NCBI RefSeq assembly: GCF_008973465.1
Contig: NZ_WBXN01000004.1
Span: 4,504,501 to 4,568,500, forward strand
DNA: 64,000 nt
Direction of reading: 5' to 3'
DNA from: Streptomyces sp. SS1-1
GTDB taxonomy: Bacteria > Actinomycetota > Actinomycetes > Streptomycetales > Streptomycetaceae
The first letter of the stretch is position 1. Each line of letters begins with the position of its first letter. The notes under the pieces are model-generated. The model ran no database searches. It was not told the DNA's origin and saw only the letters and a list, made by a program, of their open reading frames with translations. Made by a program: the position numbers and the translations under genes. Below are positions 25,161-33,102 of the stretch, piece after piece.

Positions 25161-25673
25161 ATGGCTGCGCAGACGCAGAGGGCCGTACTGGCGGGCGGAT
25201 GTTTCTGGGGGATGCAGGACCTGATCCGCCGGCTTCCCGGCGTGACGGCGACCCGGGTCGGATACACCGGGGGTGACGTGCCGAACGCGACCTACCGCAA
25301 CCACGGCACGCACGCGGAGGCCATCGAGATCCTCTTCGACCCCGAGCAGACGGACTACCGCGCGATCCTGGAGTTCTTCTTCCAGATCCACGACCCGAGC
25401 ACGAAGAACCGCCAGGGCAACGACATCGGCATGAGCTACCGCTCGGCGATCTACTACGTGGACGACGAGCAGAAGCGGATCGCCGAGGACACGATCGCGG
25501 ACGTGGACGCCTCGGGCCTGTGGCCGGGCAAGGTCGTCACCGAGGTCGAGCCGGTCGGCCCCTTCTGGGAGGCCGAGCCGGAGCACCAGGACTACCTGGA
25601 GCGCTACCCCGACGGCTACACCTGCCACTTCCCCCGCCCGGGCTGGCGCCTGCCCGCCCGCACGGAGAGCTGA
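25161..25673 (+). CDS. msrA: Peptide methionine (S)-S-oxide reductase
   Basis: A 170-residue cytosolic enzyme that reduces methionine-S-sulfoxide in proteins. The active site GCFWG is at residues 13-17 with nucleophile Cys14. Family motifs GYTGG, HAEAIEI and IHDPST follow, as does a conserved YRSAIYY. The ATG at 25161 is preceded by GGAGGG at five bases; upstream in-frame ATG codons lack this and would add unconserved residues. Resolving cysteines are expected at the C-terminus, and one is visible in YTCHF. Single gene with a strong terminator after it. Confidence 0.96.
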   Translation: MAAQTQRAVLAGGCFWGMQDLIRRLPGVTATRVGYTGGDVPNATYRNHGTHAEAIEILFDPEQTDYRAILEFFFQIHDPSTKNRQGNDIGMSYRSAIYYVDDEQKRIAEDTIADVDASGLWPGKVVTEVEPVGPFWEAEPEHQDYLERYPDGYTCHFPRPGWRLPARTES

Positions 25674-25686
25674 CCGCGAGCCTTCC

Positions 25687-25717
25687 GGCCCCGCCGCGCG
25701 CGACGCGCGGCGGGGCC
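25687..25717. terminator. Bidirectional terminator between msrA and the 372-residue membrane protein gene
   Basis: A perfect 13-bp stem (GGCCCCGCCGCGC with its complement) and a five-base loop lie between convergent genes. Confidence 0.85.
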
Positions 25718-25725
25718 GCCGTGTG

Positions 25726-26844
25726 TCAGTGGGGCAGCGTGGCCGGGCTGCCGCCGTTCGCCTCGTAGCCCGCCACCGCCAGCGCCCGGAACACCGCGAA
25801 CTCCGCCGCCGGGTCGGCCGACAGCGTCCACGGCAGGGCACCGACATGCCCGTCGACGTGCACCAGCTGGTCCATGGCCTCCGCCCAGCGCTCCCCGCGG
25901 ACCAGGAAGAACACCAGGAGATGGCGCACGTGCGCCAGCATCGGGTCGTCGGGCCGGGCCGCGCCCACCGCGAACAGCGCGCCGTGGACCGCCTTGGTGA
26001 CGACCTCGCTCTGCCAGAAACCGGCGACCAGGGTCACGTCGGGCAGGTGCTCGAAGACGGCGAACAGCGGCATCGCGGCGAGCAGTGACCCCCGGGGGGC
26101 GCGGGCGGCCGCCGCCTCCGCGAACTCGTACGCCAGCTGCCGCGAGCCGTGCCACTTCTCGCACCAGTAGTGCAGGGCGGCCAGATGCGCGCCCATGTGG
26201 GCCGGGGCGCGGTCCAGGATCTTCAGCCACAGCTGCTCGAACTCGGCGCGCGAGTACCCGAGTCCGCGCGCGATCGACAGCTCGACGATGTACGGGACCG
26301 GGTCACCGGGGGCGAGGAGCGCGGCCTGCCCGCACGCGGCCTTCGCCTCCTCCATGATGATCCGGAACTCGTCCGTGCCCGGCGTCGCCGTACGCCACGC
26401 CTGCTGCACCAGGAACTCCGCCTGCACGGCCGCGCCGCCCGCGTCCTTCGGCTGCTCGGTGCGCCACACCCGCAGCCACTGCCCGCCCGGCGCCTCGCCG
26501 ACGCCGCCGGGCCGCTGCTGCAGCTCGAGCGCCGCCGCGCCCGCGAACGCCTGCACCCGCTGCCAGCGGCGCTCGCCCTCGGCCTCGGTGCCGGCCAGCA
26601 GCTGCGCGGCCGCCCGGTAGTCCTGGGTGCGCTGCACCAGGTCCAGGACGTCCAGCAGGTCCTGGTCGGGACCCGGCATCCGGATGTCCAGCTCCTCCTG
26701 GAGGACGAAGCCGTAGTTCGCCGGGTCCGCGGCGTCCGGGTGGCCCGGTGAGACCTGCTCGATCATGCCCCTCCTGCGCCGCATGAACGGCACCAGCACG
26801 AAGCCGAGCATGGCGGCGGCGATCAGGACCCAGAGAATCTCCAT
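25726..26844 (-). CDS. Membrane-anchored alpha-helical protein, unknown function
   Basis: A 372-residue protein with one N-terminal membrane helix (residues ~3-19, MEILWVLIAAAMLGFVLV) followed by RRRR, giving a cytosolic body. The body is almost all helix and resembles TPR-like repeats (QDYRAAAQLLAGTEAEGERRWQRVQAFAGAAAL; RGLGYSRAEFEQLWLKILDRAPAHMGAHLAALHYWCEKW). The last 100 residues are also helical. I do not recognise the family. A scaffold or adaptor role at the membrane is only a guess. It is convergent with msrA and divergent from the cystathionine gamma-synthase gene. Confidence 0.85.
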   Translation of the reverse strand: MEILWVLIAAAMLGFVLVPFMRRRRGMIEQVSPGHPDAADPANYGFVLQEELDIRMPGPDQDLLDVLDLVQRTQDYRAAAQLLAGTEAEGERRWQRVQAFAGAAALELQQRPGGVGEAPGGQWLRVWRTEQPKDAGGAAVQAEFLVQQAWRTATPGTDEFRIIMEEAKAACGQAALLAPGDPVPYIVELSIARGLGYSRAEFEQLWLKILDRAPAHMGAHLAALHYWCEKWHGSRQLAYEFAEAAAARAPRGSLLAAMPLFAVFEHLPDVTLVAGFWQSEVVTKAVHGALFAVGAARPDDPMLAHVRHLLVFFLVRGERWAEAMDQLVHVDGHVGALPWTLSADPAAEFAVFRALAVAGYEANGGSPATLPH

Positions 26845-26983
26845 GCCTCAAGCGTTCCAGACGCCGCCGACTCTTGGCCAACGAGGTCGGCATCCTGTGG
26901 AGAAACGGTCCGGCGGACGCCGCGTCCGGGCGGTCCCGGGACCGCCGCGCACCGCCCGCGCCGCATCCCGGGCGCGGGCGCAC

Positions 26984-26989
26984 TACCCT
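26984..26989 (+). promoter_or_regulatory. Predicted -10 (TACCCT) of a leaderless cystathionine gamma-synthase transcript
   Basis: TACCCT is seven bases before the ATG at 26997, with no Shine-Dalgarno sequence between. Confidence 0.6.
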
Positions 26990-26996
26990 CGGCCCC

Positions 26997-28154
26997 ATGA
27001 GCGACAGGCACATCAGTCAGCACTTCGAGACCCTCGCGATCCACGCGGGCAACACCGCCGATCCCCTGACCGGCGCGGTCGTCCCGCCGATCTACCAGGT
27101 CTCGACCTACAAGCAGGACGGCGTGGGCGGCCTGCGCGGCGGCTACGAGTACAGCCGCAGCGCCAACCCGACCCGCACCGCCCTCGAGGAGAACCTCGCC
27201 GCCCTGGAGGGCGGCCGCCGCGGCCTCGCGTTCGCGTCCGGACTGGCGGCCGAGGACTGCCTGTTGCGTACGCTGCTCAGCCCCGGCGACCACGTGGTCA
27301 TCCCGAACGACGCCTACGGCGGCACGTTCCGGCTGTTCGCGAAGGTCGTCGCCCGCTGGGGCGTGGAGTGGTCGGTCGCCGACACCTCCGACCCGGCCGC
27401 CGTACGGGCCGCGATCACCCCGAAGACCAAGGTGATCTGGGTGGAGACCCCCTCCAACCCGCTGCTCGGCATCACCGACATCGCCGCCGTCGCCCAGGTG
27501 GCGCGCGACGCGGGCGCCCGGCTCGTCGTCGACAACACCTTCGCGACGCCGTACCTCCAGCAGCCGCTGGCCCTCGGCGCGGACGTCGTCGTGCACTCCC
27601 TGACCAAGTACATGGGCGGCCACTCCGACGTCGTCGGCGGCGCGCTGATCGCCGCCGACGCCGGACTGGGCGAGGAGCTGGCGTTCCACCAGAACGCGAT
27701 GGGCGCCGTCGCCGGCCCCTTCGACTCCTGGCTGGTGCTGCGCGGCAGCAAGACGCTGTCCGTGCGCATGGACCGGCACAGCGAGAACGCCACGAAGATC
27801 GCCGACATGCTCACCCGGCACCCGCGCGTGACGAGCGTCCTGTACCCGGGGCTGCCCGAGCACCCCGGCCACGAGGTCGCCGCCAAGCAGATGCGGGCCT
27901 TCGGCGGCATGATCTCCTTCCGCGTCGAGGGCGGCGAGGAGGCGGCCGTCGAGGTGTGCAACCGCGCCCAGGTCTTCACCCTCGGCGAGTCCCTCGGCGG
28001 TGTCGAGTCCCTGATCGAGCACCCCGGCCGGATGACGCACGCGTCCGTGGCCGGCTCCGCCCTGGAGGTCCCGGCCGACCTGGTCCGCCTCTCGGTGGGC
28101 ATCGAGAACGTCGACGACCTGGTCGAGGACCTCAAGCAGGCGCTCGACCAGTGA
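26997..28154 (+). CDS. metB: Cystathionine gamma-synthase (Cys/Met metabolism PLP enzyme)
   Basis: A 385-residue PLP enzyme of the trans-sulfuration family. Lys204 in SLTKYMGGHSD binds PLP. YEYSRSANPTR and FASGLAAEDCLL are the family phosphate-binding and cofactor-stacking segments, and TFATPYLQQPL follows the PLP aspartate. Gamma-synthase (making cystathionine from acyl-homoserine and cysteine) is favoured by the annotated S. coelicolor neighbour order, but cystathionine gamma-lyase cannot be excluded from motifs alone. The ATG at 26997 fits the leaderless -10. The upstream in-frame start at 26874 runs through the promoter and was rejected. Confidence 0.9.
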   Translation: MSDRHISQHFETLAIHAGNTADPLTGAVVPPIYQVSTYKQDGVGGLRGGYEYSRSANPTRTALEENLAALEGGRRGLAFASGLAAEDCLLRTLLSPGDHVVIPNDAYGGTFRLFAKVVARWGVEWSVADTSDPAAVRAAITPKTKVIWVETPSNPLLGITDIAAVAQVARDAGARLVVDNTFATPYLQQPLALGADVVVHSLTKYMGGHSDVVGGALIAADAGLGEELAFHQNAMGAVAGPFDSWLVLRGSKTLSVRMDRHSENATKIADMLTRHPRVTSVLYPGLPEHPGHEVAAKQMRAFGGMISFRVEGGEEAAVEVCNRAQVFTLGESLGGVESLIEHPGRMTHASVAGSALEVPADLVRLSVGIENVDDLVEDLKQALDQ

Positions 28155-28163
28155 CGCGGTAGC

Positions 28164-28415
28164 TCACCAGCCCGTGAGCGGTGGAGTCGTCTCCGACGGC
28201 GGCTCCACCCACGGGTGGGCGGTCAGCGCCCACACCGTGAACGCCACCGCCGCCGCGCACAGCAGCAGCCACATCAGCCGTACGGCGACCCGGTGGCGCC
28301 ACAGCAGGCGCTCCCCGCGCCGCACGATCTCCGGGTACAGCTCCGGCGGCACCCGCGGGGGCGGCGCGGCCTCCATCAGCTGCCGCGCGGCGGCCTCCCG
28401 CCGGACCCGGTTCAC
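28164..28415 (-). CDS. Small single-pass membrane protein paired with a sigma-like protein
   Basis: An 83-residue protein. The N-terminal ~45 residues are basic and amphipathic (VRREAAARQLMEAAPPP..., RRGERLLWRHR). One helix spans ~46-64 (RLMWLLLCAAAVAFTVWAL) and a short Pro-rich tail follows outside. The GTG start at 28415 overlaps the TGA of the upstream sigma-like gene by four bases (GTGA), so the two are coupled. By position it could be an anti-sigma or membrane tether, although no zinc-binding motif is present. Confidence 0.8.
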   Translation of the reverse strand: MNRVRREAAARQLMEAAPPPRVPPELYPEIVRRGERLLWRHRVAVRLMWLLLCAAAVAFTVWALTAHPWVEPPSETTPPLTGW

Positions 28416-28924
28416 CGCGCCACCGCCTTCGCCCCGAGCACGGCTGGGGCCGTCTCGCGCGGCCGGTGCAGCAGCGTCGCGGTCGCCCGCGCGCAGATCG
28501 CCTCGACGCGTTCCCCGGGCAGCCCCAGCAGCGCCGCCGTCTGCTCCTCGGCGACCCCCTCGTACAGCCGCAGCACCAGCACCAGGCGTTCCCTCGGGGA
28601 GAGCCGGGCGAGCGGGCTGTCCGGATGCGGGCGGCTGCGGCCCAGCGCGCCGGGACCGCCGTACCGGTGCCAGACCGAGCGCGCGAACCGGGTCGCCAGC
28701 TCCTGCCGGGCGACGCCGTAGGGGTCCTCGCCGCGCAGCCGGTCCCAGCACGCGTACGTGTGCGCGAGCGAAAGCGTCAGCAGACGACACGCGCGCGGAT
28801 TGTCGTCCCGCGACTCGCCGGTGAGCAGCGTCGCGGTGTGCAGCAGGCGTCCCGCCGCGCCCGCGACGAACGCCTCGAACTCACGGCCGCGGCGGGCGTC
28901 ACGGATCATGTGCCGTCGTTCCAC
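28412..28924 (-). CDS. Degenerate ECF (SigE-family-like) sigma factor protein
   Basis: A 170-residue protein related to the small SigE-like sigma factors. The region 2 helix resembles the family (EFEAFVAGAAGRLLHTATLLTGE), but the usual core D-L-V-Q segment is replaced by RACRLLTLSLAHTYACW. Region 4 carries LSPRERLVLVLRLYEGVAEEQTAALLGLPGERVEA, a clear helix-turn-helix. Loss of the core-binding signature suggests a regulator or a weakened sigma factor. The GTG at 28924 has GGAGG close upstream; an ATG at 28909 is possible but its ribosome-binding site would be too far. It is coupled by a four-base overlap to the small membrane protein gene, the pattern of sigma/anti-sigma pairs. Confidence 0.8.
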   Translation of the reverse strand: MERRHMIRDARRGREFEAFVAGAAGRLLHTATLLTGESRDDNPRACRLLTLSLAHTYACWDRLRGEDPYGVARQELATRFARSVWHRYGGPGALGRSRPHPDSPLARLSPRERLVLVLRLYEGVAEEQTAALLGLPGERVEAICARATATLLHRPRETAPAVLGAKAVAR

Positions 28925-29101
28925 CGCCCCTCCCGCCAGGCCGCGCGCCGAGGACCGCCCCGCCGGCCGCACGACACGCCTGCCGTGCGTCAGGAGGGCC
29001 CGGTCTCATGGGAAGCCTGCGGTGGCCCGGGGGTCAAGAGCCGGGAGCCGTCCTCCCGTCCCACGCGGGTGCCCGCCCGCGCGTGAGGCCCCCTGCCCGG
29101 C

Positions 29102-29629
29102 TCAGGACGCGCCGGGCGCCTCCGGCGCCGCGCCCCCCGACTGGGGCGCCATCCGCGCCGACAGCGCGACATTGAAACGGGTGAGCAGCGAGCAGAACGC
29201 CTCGCGCTCCTCCGGCGCCCAGTCCTGCGTCAGCTCGGCCATCAACTGACGACGCGACGCCCGTACTTCCTCCAGCCGGGACTGCCCGCGCGGGGAGAGC
29301 TGCAGCACGACCGCGCGCCCGTCCTCCGGGTGCGAGGTGCGCTTGACGAGACCCGTGTCGACCAGCGGGGCGACCTGCCGGGTGACCGTCGAGGAGTCGA
29401 TCCCCATGCTCGCCGCGAGCGCCTTGACGCCCATGGGGCCTTCCTTGTGCAGGCGGTTGAGCAGCAGGTACGCGGCGCGGTCCATGGAGTTGCGCACCTG
29501 GCCGACCCCACCGAGGCGGGTCTGTTCGGCACGGCGGGCGAACACCGCCACCTCGTGCTGCAGCGTGTCGAGGAGACCGCTGTCAGCGACGGTCGTCATG
29601 TCCGTCGACATGTCAGGTGTTGTGGGCAT
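29102..29629 (-). CDS. MarR-family transcriptional regulator
   Basis: A 175-residue winged-helix regulator. Helix-turn-helix motif MGVKALAASMGIDSSTVTRQVAPL, wing KRTSHPEDGRAVVLQLSPRG, and flanking dimerisation helices match the MarR family. No cysteine suggests redox sensing. The N-terminus is uncertain: ATG codons at 29629, 29611 and 29599 are all in frame and none has a good ribosome-binding site; the longest is given. It is divergent from the threonine ammonia-lyase gene across 145 bases and may regulate itself or that gene. Its ligand is unknown. Confidence 0.9.
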   Translation of the reverse strand: MPTTPDMSTDMTTVADSGLLDTLQHEVAVFARRAEQTRLGGVGQVRNSMDRAAYLLLNRLHKEGPMGVKALAASMGIDSSTVTRQVAPLVDTGLVKRTSHPEDGRAVVLQLSPRGQSRLEEVRASRRQLMAELTQDWAPEEREAFCSLLTRFNVALSARMAPQSGGAAPEAPGAS

Positions 29630-29774
29630 GGCCGGAGGCTCACTTCATGAAGGGGGTGCTGGGTTGGGGGACAGGGTACGCGGCCGGGACGCGGGGTGTA
29701 CCGACGCTGCGCAATCCCGTCTCGCTGCTTGGTCACACCGCAAAGTAGCGGCTGTGAACTGCGAGACTGGCCAC

Positions 29775-31004
29775 ATGAACCACCGCACGTCCGACGTACT
29801 GCCCCCGGTCACCCTCGACGACGTGCGCGGCGCCCAGAAGATGCTGAGCGGCGTGGCCCGGGTGACGGCGATGGAGGGCAGCAGGCATCTGACGCAGCTG
29901 GTCGGCGCCCCGGTGCACCTCAAGTGCGAAAACCTCCAGCGCACCGGATCGTTCAAGCTGCGCGGCGCCTATGTGCGGATCGCCGGGCTGCTCCCCGAGG
30001 AGCGGGCCGCCGGCGTCGTGGCCGCCAGCGCCGGCAACCACGCGCAGGGCGTCGCCCTCGCTTCCTCCCTGCTCGGCGTGCGGTCCACGGTGTTCATGCC
30101 CAAGGGCGCCCCGCTGCCGAAGATCAGCGCCACCCGCGACTACGGCGCCGAGGTGCGCCTGCACGGCCAGGTGGTCGACGAGACGCTGGCCGCCGCGCAG
30201 GAGTACGCGGCCGAGACCGGCGCGGTGTTCATCCACCCCTTCGACCACCCCGACATCATCGCCGGTCAGGGCACGGTCGGGCTGGAGATCCTGGAGCAGT
30301 GCCCGGAGGTGCGCACCGTCGTCGTCGGCATCGGCGGGGGAGGGCTCGCGGCCGGGATCGCGATGGCGGTCAAGACGCTGCGCCCGGACGTGCGGATCGT
30401 CGGCGTGCAGGCGGAGGGCGCGGCGGCCTACCCGCCCTCCCTGGCGGCCGGCCGCCCGGTCGCGGTCGAGCACCCGGCGACGATGGCGGACGGCATCAAG
30501 GTGGGCCGGCCCGGCGACGTGCCGTTCCGGATCATCGGCGACCTGGTGGACGAGGTCCGCACGGTCACCGAGGACGAGCTGGCCGCCGCCCTGCTGCTGT
30601 GCCTGGAGCGGGCCAAGCTGGTCGTGGAGCCGGCCGGGGCGAGCCCGGTCGCCGCGCTGCTGAGGGACCCGGGCGCCTTCGAGGGCCCCGTCGTCGCGGT
30701 GCTCTCCGGCGGCAACGTCGACCCGGTGCTGCTCCAGCGCGTCCTGCGGCACGGCATGGCCGCGCAGGGCCGCTACCTGGCCGTACGGCTGCGGCTGACC
30801 GACCGGCCGGGGGCGCTGGCGTCGCTGCTCGGGGCGTTGTCAGTGGTGGACGCCAACGTCCTCGACGTGAGCCACGTCCGGACCGATCCACGGCTCGGGC
30901 TCACGGAGGCGGAGGTCGAGCTGCACCTGGAGACCAAGGGGCGCGAGCACTGCGCCGAGGTCGGCGAGGCGCTGCGGGCGGCGGGCTACACCGTCATCGC
31001 CTGA
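29775..31004 (+). CDS. ilvA: Threonine ammonia-lyase with C-terminal ACT domain
   Basis: A 409-residue PLP enzyme converting L-threonine to 2-oxobutanoate and ammonia. Lys61 (GSFKLRGA) binds PLP, SAGNHAQGVA is the substrate/phosphate loop, and GGGGLAAGIA is the glycine-rich PLP phosphate site. A C-terminal ACT domain begins near residue 337 (LAVRLRLTDRPGALASLLG), so it may be allosterically controlled. The length and single ACT domain fit either biosynthetic or catabolic types (ilvA or tdcB). The ATG at 29775 lacks a Shine-Dalgarno sequence; GAGACT six bases upstream may be a leaderless -10. It feeds isoleucine synthesis or propionyl-CoA formation. Confidence 0.92.
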   Translation: MNHRTSDVLPPVTLDDVRGAQKMLSGVARVTAMEGSRHLTQLVGAPVHLKCENLQRTGSFKLRGAYVRIAGLLPEERAAGVVAASAGNHAQGVALASSLLGVRSTVFMPKGAPLPKISATRDYGAEVRLHGQVVDETLAAAQEYAAETGAVFIHPFDHPDIIAGQGTVGLEILEQCPEVRTVVVGIGGGGLAAGIAMAVKTLRPDVRIVGVQAEGAAAYPPSLAAGRPVAVEHPATMADGIKVGRPGDVPFRIIGDLVDEVRTVTEDELAAALLLCLERAKLVVEPAGASPVAALLRDPGAFEGPVVAVLSGGNVDPVLLQRVLRHGMAAQGRYLAVRLRLTDRPGALASLLGALSVVDANVLDVSHVRTDPRLGLTEAEVELHLETKGREHCAEVGEALRAAGYTVIA

Positions 31005-31121
31005 CCGTCATCGCCTCTGCCGTCTTCGCCCGAGCCGTCTGCGGCCGGGCCGCCGTAGCGGTCCGGGCACCGGCCCCGCACGCTCCTCGGACCCCTCGTG
31101 TCACACGTTCGGAAAACTCCA

Positions 31122-31150
31122 TTGAGAGACGCGATACATCGCGTTATGGT
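31122..31150 (+). promoter_or_regulatory. Promoter with operator in the spacer: TTGAGA-N17-TATGGT over palindrome ACGCGAT-AC-ATCGCGT
   Basis: TTGAGA (31122-31127) and TATGGT (31145-31150) are separated by 17 bases. The spacer contains a seven-base inverted repeat (31129-31144) that fits exactly between the two hexamers. Such placement is classic for repressor occlusion of RNA polymerase. Transcription should start near 31157, before the second palindrome. Confidence 0.75.
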
Positions 31151-31160
31151 GTGTCCCGTA

Positions 31161-31180
31161 ATGCCGCTCGCGAGCGGCAT
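31161..31180. promoter_or_regulatory. Perfect 20-bp palindrome in the DrrAB-type leader
   Basis: ATGCCGCTCG followed directly by its complement CGAGCGGCAT. It lies a few bases after the expected transcription start and could be a second operator or an RNA hairpin. Confidence 0.7.
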
Positions 31181-31232
31181 GAGAAGTGCAAACCTAGACT
31201 TTCCGAACTTCCCCGACGACGTGGAGATCCAT

Positions 31233-32213
31233 ATGCCAGGCGCCATCTACGCCGAAGGCCTGGTGAAGACCTTCGGTGACGTAAGGGCTCTGGACGGCGT
31301 CGACCTCGATGTCCCCGAGGGCACGGTCCTCGGTCTGCTCGGGCCGAACGGCGCGGGCAAGACGACGACCGTCCGCTGTCTGACGACCCTGCTGCGCCCC
31401 GACAGCGGCAGGGCGGTCGTCGCGGGACTCGACGTCCTGCGGCAGCCCGACGCCGTACGCCGTTCCATCGGCCTGTCCGGCCAGTTCGCGGCGGTCGACG
31501 AATACCTGACCGGCCGGGAGAACCTCCAGATGGTCGGCCAGCTGTACCAGATGAAGGCGAAGCAGGCGAAGGCCCGCGCGATCGAGCTGCTGGAGCAGTT
31601 CGACCTCGCAGACGCCGCCGACCGGCCCGCCAAGACCTACTCGGGCGGCATGCGCCGCCGGCTCGACCTCGCGGCGGCCCTCGTGGTCTCCCCGCCCGTG
31701 ATGTTCATGGACGAGCCGACGACCGGCCTCGACCCGCGCAACCGCCAGCTGCTCTGGGAGGTCATCAAGCGCCTGGTCTCCGGCGGCACGACGCTGCTGC
31801 TGACCACGCAGTACCTGGAGGAGGCCGACCACCTCGCGCACGAGATCGCCGTCGTCGACCACGGCCGGGTGATCGCCAAGGGCACCTCCGACCAGCTCAA
31901 GGCCCGTACCGGCGGCGAGCGCGTCGAGGTCGTCGTCCACGAGCGCGACGACATACGGCCCGCGTCCGAGGTGCTGAGCGGCTTCGGCAAGGGCGAGACC
32001 ACCGTCGAGGACCACATGCGCAAGCTCACCGTGCCGGTCACCGGCGGCGCCAAGCTGCTCGCCGAGGTCATCCGCGAGCTCGACTCCCGGGGCATCGAGA
32101 TCGACGACATCGGCCTGCGCCGCCCCACCCTCGACGACGTCTTCCTGTCCCTGACCGGACACGTCGCCGAGACCAAGAGCGAGGAGAACGGCAAGGAGGA
32201 GACGGCCAAGTGA
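31233..32213 (+). CDS. DrrA-type daunorubicin-resistance ABC exporter ATPase
   Basis: A 326-residue ABC ATPase of the drug-export type. Walker A is GPNGAGKTT, the signature is YSGGMRRRLDLA, Walker B is VMFMDEPTTGLD, and the switch is LLTTQYLEEAD. The C-terminal ~80 residues, ending IDDIGLRRPTLDDVFLSLTGH, are the DrrA extension that contacts the permease. The ATG at 31233 follows GTGGAG with normal spacing. The stop overlaps the permease start, so the two are coupled. With its repressible promoter it looks like an inducible exporter of a lipophilic compound. No antibiotic biosynthetic genes are in the window. Confidence 0.95.
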   Translation: MPGAIYAEGLVKTFGDVRALDGVDLDVPEGTVLGLLGPNGAGKTTTVRCLTTLLRPDSGRAVVAGLDVLRQPDAVRRSIGLSGQFAAVDEYLTGRENLQMVGQLYQMKAKQAKARAIELLEQFDLADAADRPAKTYSGGMRRRLDLAAALVVSPPVMFMDEPTTGLDPRNRQLLWEVIKRLVSGGTTLLLTTQYLEEADHLAHEIAVVDHGRVIAKGTSDQLKARTGGERVEVVVHERDDIRPASEVLSGFGKGETTVEDHMRKLTVPVTGGAKLLAEVIRELDSRGIEIDDIGLRRPTLDDVFLSLTGHVAETKSEENGKEETAK

Positions 32214-33010
32214 GCGCCATCAACGATTCCGCGGTCATCGCCCGCAGAAACCTGATCCGCATGGGCCGGATCCCCGAGGTGCTGATCTTCGGGCTCATCC
32301 AGCCGATCATGTTCGTGGTCCTGTTCACCTATGTGTTCGGCGGCTCGATCCAGGTCGGCTCGTCCACCTCCACCCAGGCCTACCGCGAGTTCCTGATGGC
32401 CGGCATCTTCGCCCAGACGGTCACCTTCGCGACCGCCGGTGCGGGGGCCGGTATCGCGGACGACATGCACAAGGGCCTGATCGACCGCTTCCGCTCGCTG
32501 CCCATGGCCCGCGGCGCGGTCCTGACCGGCCGCACCCTCGCCGACCTCGTGCAGACCGCGCTCACCCTCGTCGTCCTCGCGGTCGTCGCCGTGATCGTCG
32601 GCTGGCGCACCCACGAGAACGCGGGGAAGGTCCTCGCCGGCTTCGGGCTGCTCCTGCTCCTCGGGTACGCGTTCTCCTGGATCGGCGCGCTCATCGGCCT
32701 GTCCGTGCGCACCCCCGAGGCGGCGACCTCGGGCGGACTGATCTGGCTGTTCCCGCTGACGTTCATCTCGAACGCCTTCGTCGACGCCAACCAGATGCCC
32801 ACCTTCCTGCGGCACATCGCCGAGTGGAACCCGTTCAGCGCCACGGTCCAGGCCTGCCGTGAGCTGTTCGGGAACCTGCCGCCGGGGTTCAAGGCGCCCG
32901 ACGCGTGGCCCATGCAGCACCCCGTGTGGGCGTCGCTGATCTGGTCGGTCCTGATCATCGCGGTGTTCCGCGCCCTGGCCGTCCGCAAGTACCGCTCCGC
33001 GACAGCCTGA
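32210..33010 (+). CDS. ABC-2 type permease (DrrB-like)
   Basis: A 266-residue integral membrane protein with six predicted helices. The family sequence RIPEVLIFGLIQPIMFVVLF spans helix 1, and the WNPFSATVQACRELFG stretch before the last helices is conserved in DrrB. GTG start at 32210 overlaps the TGA of the ATPase gene by four bases. Together they form a two-component exporter. A terminator follows at 33050. Confidence 0.93.
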   Translation: MSAINDSAVIARRNLIRMGRIPEVLIFGLIQPIMFVVLFTYVFGGSIQVGSSTSTQAYREFLMAGIFAQTVTFATAGAGAGIADDMHKGLIDRFRSLPMARGAVLTGRTLADLVQTALTLVVLAVVAVIVGWRTHENAGKVLAGFGLLLLLGYAFSWIGALIGLSVRTPEAATSGGLIWLFPLTFISNAFVDANQMPTFLRHIAEWNPFSATVQACRELFGNLPPGFKAPDAWPMQHPVWASLIWSVLIIAVFRALAVRKYRSATA

Positions 33011-33049
33011 CCGACACGGGGCACCGCCCCGGACACGCGGACACGACGA

Positions 33050-33079
33050 AGCCCCCGGCGTCGAGCGGCGCCGGGGGCT
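33050..33079. terminator. Bidirectional terminator between the exporter operon and greA
   Basis: A perfect 11-bp stem (AGCCCCCGGCG with its complement), loop of eight bases, between convergent genes. Confidence 0.82.
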
Positions 33080-33102
33080 CTCGTGAAGGTGAAGGGGCCG
33101 GG

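Noticed and set aside
28162..28179. GCTCAC/GTGAGC hairpin after the cystathionine gamma-synthase gene
   Set aside because: The stem has only six pairs and overlaps the end of the small membrane protein gene, so it was not called a terminator.
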